From Candidatus Poribacteria bacterium (GTDB lineage: Bacteria > Poribacteria > WGA-4E > WGA-3G): a stretch of DNA of 64,000 bases. The translations under genes and the position numbers were made by a program. The stretch's first letter is position 1, and each line of letters opens with the position of its first letter. The notes beneath the pieces were generated by a model. That model was not told the origin of the DNA and did not search any database. It worked only from the letters and a program-made list of their open reading frames with translations. Location of the stretch: the NCBI GenBank assembly GCA_003635195.1, contig PYIY01000209.1:57394-121393 (forward strand), given 5' to 3'. Shown piece after piece: positions 17,794 through 26,305 of the stretch.

Positions 17794-17820
17794 GGTGGGC
17801 ACGCGATACGGCGTGCCACC
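17794..17820. repeat. GGCACGC/GCGTGCC palindrome
   Basis: An 11-base arm pair (GGTGGGCACGC / GGCGTGCCACC, near perfect) around a 5-base loop, between the sigma stop and the anti-sigma ribosome-binding site. Same palindrome type as at 8839 and 12664. It may modulate translation of the anti-sigma gene relative to sigma. Confidence 0.6.
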
Positions 17821-17842
17821 GCAGAAAGGAGAGGGATTTATT

Positions 17843-18463
17843 ATGCCTAAGTGTAAAAAATCCGAAGGGCAAGCTATCGAATATGCTTCTAAACTTCTGC
17901 CACCGGCAGAAGAAGACCCCTTTGAAGAACATCTTAAAAATTGCGAGGACTGTACCGAAGCAGTCAAATCCTATACAGCAGTCCTTAAATTGACAGACAA
18001 GGCACAAGAAGAACTCATTGTACCTCAACTCGCGCTCCAGACCATAGAGATGAACGTGTACAAACGACTTGCTGCCACACAAGAGCAGACGCTGTTCTCA
18101 CGCATCCGCGCTTACTTTGCGAGTGTCGGATCCCCCTTTGGCTGGTACAAAACCGTTGCAGTAAGCAGTGTCGCTATCGTTTTGATCGCCGCTGCCGTCT
18201 TCATCGGAAAACCCATGCAACCAGAAGACACCTGGCGGCTCACCGAAACACAATCCGCTGACGCACGTATCGAACAGTATCGCCAGCAAGGCATCCAACG
18301 GAATTTAGAGGAGGCACTGATTACACGTCATCTCCGAAACGATGCCTGGGAGACAGAAAGTCAACTCCAGCGAATGAAGGAACAAGCACACGGCACCAAT
18401 TGGACAAAAGTGGCAGACAAACACCTTCAGAACCTTCAATCCGAGAATTCAACTTTACAATAG
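17843..18463 (+). CDS. Membrane anti-sigma factor (zinc-finger type)
   Basis: 206 residues from the ATG at 17843 (SD AAAGGAGAGGG); the upstream ATG lies inside the palindrome. The N-terminal domain has HLKNCEDC, the HxxxCxxC signature of zinc-binding anti-sigma domains. A single transmembrane helix (about VAVSSVAIVLIAAAVFIG) follows, then a 75-residue polar, probably periplasmic, helical tail. It should sequester the sigma factor encoded just upstream; release in this class usually needs proteolysis or a conformational change. The signal is unknown. Confidence 0.85.
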   Translation: MPKCKKSEGQAIEYASKLLPPAEEDPFEEHLKNCEDCTEAVKSYTAVLKLTDKAQEELIVPQLALQTIEMNVYKRLAATQEQTLFSRIRAYFASVGSPFGWYKTVAVSSVAIVLIAAAVFIGKPMQPEDTWRLTETQSADARIEQYRQQGIQRNLEEALITRHLRNDAWETESQLQRMKEQAHGTNWTKVADKHLQNLQSENSTLQ

Positions 18464-18484
18464 CACAAATAAGGGATACTAGCC

Positions 18485-20458
18485 ATGGGAATATCAAACA
18501 GGCTTACCTTTCTCTTACACGCGCTGCTGATAATTCTCATCAGCTCGTTTGCTCACGCCCACTTTGAAGAGGTGCACGTCTTAGTTGATGCAGGACGCTA
18601 TGCGGAAGCCAACGATAAACTTGAAGCAATCGCCGAATCCACCAAAGACGTTGAGGTAAAAAGTTGGTGCTACTATCACATCGGCGAGATCTATTATAAT
18701 TATACGCACCAATACACCAAGGCGCTCAAGGCTTACGACAAAATCCTGAATCTTAAAAAAAAGGGACTTCCCCCAGAAGAACTTTTCCTCGCCATTATCA
18801 AAAAAGGGGATGTCTACAGCCGCATGGGCAATTACCAAGACGCTGTCCAAACTTACGATAGACTGATTAAACTTGCCCCCGCCTCCCACTTCGTGCATAA
18901 AACGGGATTACAAAAGATTCGGGACATTAATACCGGACTCGCGAATCTCAGAGAACAGCAACGCATCGCGATTCAGTACAAAGACACACCGCTTGCCATT
19001 ATTGCCGAATTCCAGATCGCTGAACTCTATAGGAATCCGTCACAACTCAACCAACCCGAAAAGGCGATCGCGAAATATGAGGCACTCTTAAAATCACATC
19101 CAGAAGCGACCGTTGCACCGGAAGCAAGATGGCGCATCGCAAATGTAAGGCATACCATTCTCAATCAATCCGCCTTAGCGATGGCAACATACAGAAAAGT
19201 TGTTGATGATTACCCGACGAGCAACTTCGCTGCCGAAGCACTTTTCCAAATGGCAAACATCCATCGCACCGCTGGAAAATACTCGTTAGCGATCCCTGTG
19301 TTTGAGCGACTCAAACAGAAATATCCTGACTTCTGGAACATGCACGCTGTTCTCTATTGGACAGGTGTTTGTCACGAGAAAAACATGAACTACCCGAAAG
19401 CGATTGCGGCTTTTGAAACGTTCCTCCACGCCTATCTACCACAATTGGACCCAGGGTATTTAGGGCAGATCTCAATGCACGATAAGAGTATATCTGAAGT
19501 GAAGGCAGAAATTGGTAAAAAAATTGAACAACTCGCCAAACAGATGGCGGAAGTGGAATTAGAACGATTGGACACAGCGCGCGCAAATAGAGACTTCTCT
19601 GAAGCATTAAATATTGCGCTAAACCTCATCGCCACATCACCGCATACACCTCAGGCAGAACAAGCAGCGGAACAACTTTCTACACTTCAACATCTCACAG
19701 CGATTGAAAATCTACGTGAGCAACTTCAAAACAACACCTTAGCACCTACAGACGCGGCACGCGCACGGTTGCAAATCGGCACTATCTACGAACGGAAACC
19801 CTTGCAGGACTACGCCAAGGCACTTAAGGTCTATCAAGAGACATCAAAACATCATCCGGATTCAGCCTATTCCGCTGAAGCACTCTATCGCAGTGGATTC
19901 ATTTATGCTGAGCACCTCTCGGCACCCGGTGAAGCTATCGAAGCCTATAAGCATGTTATCACATCGCATCCGAACACCCTACAAGCAATGATGGCAAATT
20001 TCCAGTTGGGTGAGATTTACAGAAAACTGCACCATTACAACGAAGCACTGCAAGCCTACGAGGCAACCCTTAGGTATCCAGAACGCAATCGGTATCTCGC
20101 CGGTGGATATAGGGATAGTTTCGCCGATAGGGCACAATTCCGCATCGGTCGTGTCTACTACGACGAAAACCGTTCCGACGAAGCGCGTTTCGTTTTTGAA
20201 GAATTCATCCAGAACCGTACACAGTCCCCACGTCTCGCTGCTGCTTACATCTACCTCGCCGCCATCAGTGAAGAACGTGCTGAGAATAAGCAAGCCATCG
20301 AATTGTACAAAAAAGCAGAGACCTTAATCAAGGATGATTCTGTACAAATGACGATGCTCATTGAAGAGGCGAACGCACTCGGTACCCTCCAATCCACTGA
20401 CCCAGATGCAGTTATGCAATACCTCACAGAAAAGCAAAAACGCCTCTCAACACAGTAA
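18485..20458 (+). CDS. Secreted TPR-repeat protein
   Basis: 657 residues with a signal peptide (MGISNRLTFLLHALLIILISSFAHA) and many tetratricopeptide-type helix pairs through most of its length (for example YTKALKAYDKIL, YQDAVQTYDRLIKLAP, YAKALKVYQETSKHHPDSA, YNEALQAYEATLRYPE). TPRs are protein-interaction scaffolds; the pattern resembles YfiO/BamD- or Tol-Pal-associated TPR proteins, but no specific family is recognisable. It lies 21 bases after the anti-sigma gene, so it is likely co-transcribed with the ECF pair and may be part of the envelope sensing or response. Confidence 0.85.
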   Translation: MGISNRLTFLLHALLIILISSFAHAHFEEVHVLVDAGRYAEANDKLEAIAESTKDVEVKSWCYYHIGEIYYNYTHQYTKALKAYDKILNLKKKGLPPEELFLAIIKKGDVYSRMGNYQDAVQTYDRLIKLAPASHFVHKTGLQKIRDINTGLANLREQQRIAIQYKDTPLAIIAEFQIAELYRNPSQLNQPEKAIAKYEALLKSHPEATVAPEARWRIANVRHTILNQSALAMATYRKVVDDYPTSNFAAEALFQMANIHRTAGKYSLAIPVFERLKQKYPDFWNMHAVLYWTGVCHEKNMNYPKAIAAFETFLHAYLPQLDPGYLGQISMHDKSISEVKAEIGKKIEQLAKQMAEVELERLDTARANRDFSEALNIALNLIATSPHTPQAEQAAEQLSTLQHLTAIENLREQLQNNTLAPTDAARARLQIGTIYERKPLQDYAKALKVYQETSKHHPDSAYSAEALYRSGFIYAEHLSAPGEAIEAYKHVITSHPNTLQAMMANFQLGEIYRKLHHYNEALQAYEATLRYPERNRYLAGGYRDSFADRAQFRIGRVYYDENRSDEARFVFEEFIQNRTQSPRLAAAYIYLAAISEERAENKQAIELYKKAETLIKDDSVQMTMLIEEANALGTLQSTDPDAVMQYLTEKQKRLSTQ

Positions 20459-20562
20459 CTAAATTCGACTGATTCTTTGACAGCCTTCACAATAGAACTA
20501 AACAGCAACCACCCGTTGTTGGCCTTCTCTATCTGATGTAAAAGAGGCAGATAACGGGGAGG

Positions 20563-22017
20563 TTACCTATCATCCATACGCACTAAGAGCGAAGGATGCA
20601 TTTCTACAGCATAAGGTGTCGCTTCCGTTAAACTTTTATGGGAATCAGGTAACCTTTTGAGTGCTGTGGTCATGCGTGCCTGAATGTCCTGCAGCGTCGG
20701 AAAATCGGACACCAATTCTCCGGCTTCAATGACAGGAACGAGAAGCGGTTGCCCCTCGGAGACATCTTCATCCCACAGTGCCACCTGATCTTTCGTATAA
20801 TTCCCAGCGGTATCGGTGAGTCGATAAATCTGTTTTTTGCCGGGTATCGTCGCTTTCGACGGCTCATCAAGCGACTGTTTTCCGACAGGTTTCCCATCGC
20901 TTTCGACTAACTTATAGACCCCCCCGAGTGCAGAGGTGCCACCTTCACCTGTAAATGAATTGAGGTTGGCACCCGTAGCAAGCCGCGTGCCGACACCGAA
21001 ACTGTCGAGCGGCGCACCCTGACTGAGCAGTGTATCTATCTGAAACTCGTCCAGTTCATGGCTTGCGATAATTTGGACGTAATCCAGCCCTTCAGTGTCA
21101 AGGATTTGACGTACCTGTTTGCTGAGTGTCAAGAGATCGCCGCTGTCCAATCTGACAGCGCGTAACCGTGTACCACGTGCCGCCATCTCCTTTGCGACGA
21201 TACATGCGTTTCGCGCACCTTCGAGCGTATCGTACGTATCAATCAGGAGCGTTGTGTTCGTTGGGAAAGCAGCGGCGTAATCGCGGAAAGCCGCTAACTC
21301 GTTTGGACGCTCAGAGACGAATTTATGTGCCATCGTGCCGACGTACGGAATATCGAATAAGCACCCTGCAAGCACCAGAGATGTCCCACTGGCACCACCG
21401 ATAAAAGAGGCACGCGCAGCGAGGATACCAGCATCTCTACCGTGTGCGCGTCGCGCCCCGAAGTCAAAAACGGGTTTTCCGCGTGCGGCATGCACGATCC
21501 GCGAGGCTTTCGTGGCAATCAACGTTTGGAAATTCATGACACAGAGCAGATAGGTCTCAAAAAGTTGGACATCTCGGGATCTACCTGTGACATTAATAAT
21601 CGGTTCGTTGGGAAAAACAGGTGTGCCTTCAGGAACCGCGAAAACGGAGCCGTCAAAGTGGAAATCTCTGAGCGAAGCGAGGTAGTCAGCATGCAGATCG
21701 CCACGTTCTGCCAACCAGTCGAGGGTCGCATCGGTGAAACGCAAATTTAAGATGTAATGGACGACCTGTTCCAATCCCGCGGCAATAAGATATTGTCCTT
21801 GTGGAATTTTGCGGACGTAATAATTCGCAGTGATAACAGAATTATGCTGCGCATCGAAATCCGCTTGCCCCATCGTCAATTGATAGTAATCGACGAAGAG
21901 TGCCATCTCATCTACTGAAAGCAAAGCAGACTTCGGAGGAGAAGGGTGAGGGGCACCCATCCTTCCGTCCTTCCATCCTTCCAACTTCGCTCTTTCCTTC
22001 CGTCCAATGCCCTTCAT
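20563..22017 (-). CDS. pncB: Nicotinate phosphoribosyltransferase
   Basis: 484 residues. It makes nicotinate mononucleotide from nicotinate and PRPP (NAD salvage). Family marks: YYQLTMGQADF at the N-terminus, FDFGARRAHG, the GTMAHKFV loop with the His that is phosphorylated in the family, LRAVRLDSGDL, and SFGVGTRLATG. The start overlaps the stop of the upstream lipoprotein gene as ATGA. The first 30 residues (KLEGWKDGRMGAP region) are encoded by an 8-bp repeat, unlike the rest of the family, so the enzyme may carry a repeat-derived N-terminal extension. An internal ATG at about residue 38 is the alternative start. Confidence 0.9.
   Translation of the reverse strand: MKGIGRKERAKLEGWKDGRMGAPHPSPPKSALLSVDEMALFVDYYQLTMGQADFDAQHNSVITANYYVRKIPQGQYLIAAGLEQVVHYILNLRFTDATLDWLAERGDLHADYLASLRDFHFDGSVFAVPEGTPVFPNEPIINVTGRSRDVQLFETYLLCVMNFQTLIATKASRIVHAARGKPVFDFGARRAHGRDAGILAARASFIGGASGTSLVLAGCLFDIPYVGTMAHKFVSERPNELAAFRDYAAAFPTNTTLLIDTYDTLEGARNACIVAKEMAARGTRLRAVRLDSGDLLTLSKQVRQILDTEGLDYVQIIASHELDEFQIDTLLSQGAPLDSFGVGTRLATGANLNSFTGEGGTSALGGVYKLVESDGKPVGKQSLDEPSKATIPGKKQIYRLTDTAGNYTKDQVALWDEDVSEGQPLLVPVIEAGELVSDFPTLQDIQARMTTALKRLPDSHKSLTEATPYAVEMHPSLLVRMDDR
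21957..22005. repeat. Octamer repeat inside the pncB 5' end
   Basis: 8-bp units (CATCCTTC, CGTCCTTC, CATCCTTC, CAACTTCG) within the coding start of pncB, translated on the minus strand as KLEGWKDGR. Confidence 0.7.
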
Positions 22018-24437
22018 AGTCCTTTTCCCTCAGTGACAACCAATTTTTGATTGACAGATAGATTCCGATGTATATCTACTTGACCGGAGGGCCAGGCGAT
22101 TTCAAGCGTGTCAACTTTCGTGTGTGCTTTGAGACCGATTTCAAGAGACAGGCTATTCGTCGAACCAAAACCGCACCCACCGCTAACCTCTCTATAGATC
22201 ACGCCATCACCAACGCGCAAAGTCACCTTGGCACCGATGCCATCTCGATTGCTTTTGACCCCAACCAGCTTCAAAGTAAGCCAATTGTTTCCTGTACCGG
22301 TATTCTGATAGAAGAGATTGTGCCACTGATCCCCAACAAACGCGCCACCGACAGGCACGTAGATATCAACATCGCCATCGACATCAATATCACCGAAAGT
22401 TACACCGTGTCCTTTTCCAATATTGCCTAATCCGAGAGCAAGCGTGGCATCGGTAAATGTGCCGTCCCCGTTGTTGCGGAAGAGCGCATCGCGTTCGAGT
22501 CTACCCATCTGTGGTGCACCAGTCGCGAGATAGATATCCAGATAGCCGTCGCTATCAATATCGCCGAAGTTTGCCCCCATCGCGCCAAAAGCGTGATAGA
22601 GTCCTGATTCACGGGTAACATCGGTAAAGGTGCCGTCCCCGTTGTTCCGATAAAGCACCTGTCGGTCAGCATCGTGTGGCGCAATCCCCGTGATTTGACC
22701 CGCAATAAAGGCTTGGAACGAACCTGAATTTGAGATGAAGATGTCTAAATCGGCATCATTGTCAACATCTAAAAAGAAGGTGACAAAGGCATCGGTAACA
22801 GGGATATTCATGCCGGTTGTCGGGGTAACATCGGTGAACGTGCCGTCCCCGTTGTTGCGATACAGGACATTGGACTGCCCAAAGTTTATGACATGCAGAT
22901 CGATATACCCGTCCTTATCATAATCGCCCCAAGCGGTTCCGAGGGAATTACCGGTATCCGCGACACCCGCACTTTCAGCGGTATTGGTGAACGTGCCATC
23001 ACCGTTATTGTGGTATAGAACATTGGCAGCACCATCGCCGATCACCCCATCTGCGATGTAGAGGTCCAAATAACCGTCATTGTCGTAATCCGCCCAAGCG
23101 GCACAGAAACTACTCTGTGGGTCAGCGACACCCGCAGTGTATGTAACATCAGTGAAAGTGCCATCACCGTTGTTGTGATACAGCGTATTCTCTGCTGCAC
23201 CAGACCATCCGCTACGGGTGATATAGAGGTCAAGGTAACCGTCGTTGTCGTAATCCGCGAAAAGTGATCCCCAACCGCCTCTCGGATCAGCGATGCCTGC
23301 TTGCTCAGCAACATCGGTAAAGGTGCCATCCCCGTTATTGCGATACAGCGCGTGCGGTTGGTAAGTACCGACTGCGACGATATCTTCATCGCCATCGTTA
23401 TCGTAATCCCCCCAAGCACTCCCGCGACCCCCATCAACCTTGTCCATCTTTAAATCGGGCGCGACATTGATGAATTGGTTTTTTAATTTTCCTTGCGGTT
23501 CGTTTAGATGGGTTTGAGATTTGAAAGTGTTTTCCCGTATATCCGCCTTCCACTTCGTTTCAGGCTGCGCGCTTTCTTTATCGAATATAGGAAGTTTGGA
23601 AGTTTGGAAGTTTGGAGAATCTATTTTAAATTCCTCTGGCAATTCTGGCGGATAGCCACCGAGTTGGCTATATGCCGTCCATAGGTTCCATAGGGTTTCG
23701 GGATCGCGAGGTTTGAGGCGGAGCGATTCTTTGAAATTTGTTACCGCTTTTTCAAGATTACCGTGTCGGAGATGATAAACACCGAGATAGTAGTACGCTC
23801 CGGAGTGGCGACGATAATCTTCGATGATACTTTCAAATCGTTCCGCGGCTTTGTCGGCTTCACCAAGGCGGAATTCAGCCAAACCGAGTTGGAGCATCGC
23901 TTCCAGATTATTCGGTTCAAGTTCCAGGACCTTCTCAAATTGCCGCTTAGATGCTGAGAGGTCTGGCACGAGCATCTGTTGCGGCGCACCTAAAAAATAA
24001 CCGAGCCTAATGCGTGCATCGGTATCGCCGGGGTTGACTTCCAAGGCACTCGTAAGCGCAGCCGTAGAATCAGAAAACCGTTGTTGGTAACTAAAAACCT
24101 GTGCTAACGTCAGATATGCCCTTGATAACTTATCCTGTGCCCCTGGTGCCTGCTTCAGAAGTCCTATTAACATCTGTAATTCCACCTCAGCGGAGGCAAA
24201 CTTCAGCTGTCTAATGTAGGTGCGTGCTAACTGCATACGCGCATCGTGTGCATTCGCATCCATCTGCAAGCACGTTTGAAACGCTTGTTCCGCTTCGGCG
24301 AAGTCGCGCTTATCTAAAGCATCAATACCGCGCTGATACTGCGCAGCCAATTGCGGAGCCATCTTATCTGGTGGTGTATCCGCATCACAACCGGCAATGA
24401 TGAGGAAGATAAGGAAAATAGAAAAAGAAGTTCGCAT
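22014..24437 (-). CDS. TPR + FG-GAP/ASPIC-UnbV (CRTAC-like) lipoprotein
   Basis: 807 residues. N-terminal lipoprotein signal with lipobox IAGC, then about 230 residues of TPRs (for example DFAEAEQAFQTCLQMDAN, NLEKAVTNFKESLRLKP), a linker, then eight or so FG-GAP/VCBS units (DYDNDGYLDLYI, GDIDSDGYLDIYLA), and a C-terminal ASPIC/UnbV domain (GVKSNRDGIGAKVTLRVG, LEIAWPSGQVD). The Asp-rich DxDxDG loops should bind calcium in a beta-propeller. Likely outer-membrane or periplasmic. Part of the linker is encoded by an octamer repeat. Coupled to pncB by an ATGA overlap, with no obvious functional link. Confidence 0.88.
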   Translation of the reverse strand: MRTSFSIFLIFLIIAGCDADTPPDKMAPQLAAQYQRGIDALDKRDFAEAEQAFQTCLQMDANAHDARMQLARTYIRQLKFASAEVELQMLIGLLKQAPGAQDKLSRAYLTLAQVFSYQQRFSDSTAALTSALEVNPGDTDARIRLGYFLGAPQQMLVPDLSASKRQFEKVLELEPNNLEAMLQLGLAEFRLGEADKAAERFESIIEDYRRHSGAYYYLGVYHLRHGNLEKAVTNFKESLRLKPRDPETLWNLWTAYSQLGGYPPELPEEFKIDSPNFQTSKLPIFDKESAQPETKWKADIRENTFKSQTHLNEPQGKLKNQFINVAPDLKMDKVDGGRGSAWGDYDNDGDEDIVAVGTYQPHALYRNNGDGTFTDVAEQAGIADPRGGWGSLFADYDNDGYLDLYITRSGWSGAAENTLYHNNGDGTFTDVTYTAGVADPQSSFCAAWADYDNDGYLDLYIADGVIGDGAANVLYHNNGDGTFTNTAESAGVADTGNSLGTAWGDYDKDGYIDLHVINFGQSNVLYRNNGDGTFTDVTPTTGMNIPVTDAFVTFFLDVDNDADLDIFISNSGSFQAFIAGQITGIAPHDADRQVLYRNNGDGTFTDVTRESGLYHAFGAMGANFGDIDSDGYLDIYLATGAPQMGRLERDALFRNNGDGTFTDATLALGLGNIGKGHGVTFGDIDVDGDVDIYVPVGGAFVGDQWHNLFYQNTGTGNNWLTLKLVGVKSNRDGIGAKVTLRVGDGVIYREVSGGCGFGSTNSLSLEIGLKAHTKVDTLEIAWPSGQVDIHRNLSVNQKLVVTEGKGL
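23590..23617. repeat. In-gene octamer repeat (GGAAGTTT)3
   Basis: Three perfect GGAAGTTT units plus GGAG inside the linker of the FG-GAP lipoprotein, read on the minus strand as SPNFQTSKLP. An 8-bp unit passes through all frames, so open reading is not automatic. Confidence 0.75.
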
Positions 24438-24589
24438 ATCTGTTTTCTTCTTTGAATCAGGATTTCGGGGTTAGAAACCCCTCTCACAGGTGTTACAGAG
24501 GATAACAGATTTACTGGGGAAAGTCAAGCAGAGGTAGCGGTCAGTCAGAGCGATTTAGTTTTCCGTGTTTTCGCCCAATTTTGAACCCC

Positions 24590-24694
24590 CCAGGCCTGGT
24601 AGGTACAGTTTCCAACCACACCATAACTGTCAATTTAAAAAAAAATAACCATCGCAGGCCCAGATCCGGTAGGTTCGGTTTCCCAACCGAACCG
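24590..24694. repeat. Two REP-like palindromes (CCAGGCCYGGTAGG type)
   Basis: Copies at 24590-24622 and 24656-24694: a CCAGGCC(T)GGTAGG head, then an inverted repeat (GGTTCGGTTTCCCAACCGAACC in the second, shown in the sequence as 24669-24693). A third copy in opposite orientation is at 47021-47056. Confidence 0.7.
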
Positions 24695-24734
24695 AATTCT
24701 ACGCGAAAACCTTGAAAACCTCAGAACCCTCTTT

Positions 24735-24810
24735 AGTCCCGTAGGGACGTAATGTTTATAGAAATGCGTCGACTCCATCTCCTAAGCCCTGTAAGGACGG
24801 TATATTTATA
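24735..24810. repeat. Paired CCCGTAGGGACG-type hairpin repeats
   Basis: Two diverged copies: tcccgtagggacgtaatg at 24737 onward and gccctgtaaggacggtat at 24785 onward, each followed by a TTTATA tract. Each forms a short CCC/GGG hairpin. Confidence 0.55.
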
Positions 24811-25067
24811 TCTGTGCCTGAAGCAGGATTTCCAAGATTCAAGGATTTTCAGGAGTGTTCAATCCTTATATCTATCGTTGTTAGGACCCTATCAAATATC
24901 CCTAAATTGACACCCATGGTGCCGTTGAAAACCGCACCGGACTTGAAAAAGAGGGTTCAAAAATTCAGACAATCTAATAATTTATTTAAAACCAAACGCT
25001 ATAAGCCATTTTGGGATTGGTTAAATCTGGTATAACAAATTGTATTATGTTGTTTTAGGCTTCATAA

Positions 25068-25901
25068 TCACTGAGTACAAAGTTCTATTCTAATTATGGA
25101 CTCTCGTATCAAAACCCTAACAATCTCTCCGAAAGTTTCCTTTATATTTCCTTTTGCAAAGTCAATGTATATAATGCCGTCCATGTTACTAAACTTTTCA
25201 CAACCCTTTTCCAGTAAAATAATCGCTCGTTCAGAGCCGAGTCTATCTTGACACTTTCCTATTTCATGGATTACATTTTGGCGTGCGTGTGATGAACCGT
25301 CTGAGTGTTCGTCTTCGCCTGTCATGATCAGGAATGCCATACACGATTTGTCTAACATTTCTTCGAGACGATCGTTGATAGATTTGCCTGCTGCTGAAAT
25401 ACGATCAAATTCCTCATATTCCAGGCCTAATGTTTCCACTAAAAAATCCTTAAATTCTCGCCATAAATGTGAACGACCATGCCCGATAAAGATTTTCTTA
25501 TTTTCGTTATTTATAGGGGAATTATTCACAGCCTGTTGAGTATTGTTTGGTAATTCCTCGTATAATTCCAATTGTTCATAAATGCTGTCCAAATCATTAA
25601 TCCAATTAGCTATATCTTCCTTATGCGCTATTACCCAATGAATTGCCATATTAACTCGATAAGATGACCGGTTTGCCCTTTCTCCATGCGTATTTGGCAA
25701 CGGAGATTTGTCAAATAAAACGTGAAAGAGCGTTGTGTTGTAATTAGACCATTTCTCTGTCACACGCTCAAAGTCCATAAATTCTTCTATTGTAGATATT
25801 TCAGTCTCAAGCAATTCTTTGCCTTTATCAATACGTCTGCGTATCTTTTCAGAGGCTTTTGCTTCACTCACACGTAACTTGGAAGGTGTGTTATCTGCCA
25901 T
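25068..25901 (-). CDS. TIR-like nucleotide-binding protein (defence-type effector)
   Basis: 277 residues. The N-terminal half is helical and unassigned. The C-terminal half (about 140-277) matches the TIR-like/CAP12-type predicted nucleotide-binding domain: KIFIGHGRSHLWREFKDFL, the strand-loop ISAAGKSINDRLEEML, MAFLIMTGEDE, ARQNVIHEIGKCQDRLG and RAIILLEKG. The conserved Glu of NVIHEIG sits where TIR NADases have their catalytic Glu. In bacteria such domains act as NAD-cleaving or cyclic-nucleotide-responsive effectors in abortive infection. Its neighbours fit an anti-phage setting, but the trigger is not visible. Confidence 0.82.
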   Translation of the reverse strand: MADNTPSKLRVSEAKASEKIRRRIDKGKELLETEISTIEEFMDFERVTEKWSNYNTTLFHVLFDKSPLPNTHGERANRSSYRVNMAIHWVIAHKEDIANWINDLDSIYEQLELYEELPNNTQQAVNNSPINNENKKIFIGHGRSHLWREFKDFLVETLGLEYEEFDRISAAGKSINDRLEEMLDKSCMAFLIMTGEDEHSDGSSHARQNVIHEIGKCQDRLGSERAIILLEKGCEKFSNMDGIIYIDFAKGNIKETFGEIVRVLIRESIIRIELCTQ

Positions 25902-25937
25902 AATATCTCCTTATAGCACATTTTATCATGTTGTCCA

Positions 25938-26205
25938 TTACTCGCCAAACTGGTCATAATCGTCACTTGGAAAATACTTTTGAAATTCCGAACCCGCCCC
26001 TGAAGCAGGCACTACGTCTGCGTAATCTTCTATTGCCTTCGTAGTTTTAGTTCAACTCCTATCTTGCCACAGGCAAACAGAATTCCGAGGCTGTCAAGCA
26101 GTGAGGCAATTAACGGGTCTGTCCCTAACTGACTTGCGATACCCTCATACTTATCAGAATTTATTTGGTAATAAAAGTTCGCCTCGTGCCAAACAGTATA
26201 AGGTA
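25938..26205 (-). pseudogene. Decayed gene fragment, frameshifted
   Basis: Two coding-like pieces in different frames on the minus strand. One includes WHEANFYYQINSDKYEGIA and then LIASLLDSLGILFACGKIG, ending at a TAG at 26030. The other runs KAIEDYADVVPASGAGSEF to a TAA at 25938. They join if one frameshift near 26040 is assumed. There is no start codon in a plausible place. I do not recognise the family; it lies between the TIR-like gene and the DUF4238-terminase gene and may be a lost member of that group. Confidence 0.45.
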
Positions 26206-26305
26206 GGATTTTCTCTGGTTTTCACGCTATTTTGAAGGTCTAATCTGTACCGGATTTTTCCATTCGAGAGTTAATCTGCTGACGGAAGAAATTCGGCAGA
26301 AATCA

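Larger units (their letters stand above)
24438..25067. other. Gene-free region rich in short palindromes
   Basis: 630 bases with no convincing gene. It contains a GGGGTTAGAAACCCC hairpin (24463-24482 area), two copies of the GGTAGG-type REP palindrome, a pair of CCCGTAGGGACG-like hairpins, and an AAGATTCAAGGATTTTC repeat near 24833. It marks the boundary between the housekeeping block and the AT-richer defence-like island. Confidence 0.6.

Noticed and set aside
24814..25035. 73-residue open frame in the repeat-rich gap
   Set aside because: It overlaps a dispersed AAGATTCAAGGATTTTC repeat, lacks an SD and has no recognisable motif, so I treat it as chance.
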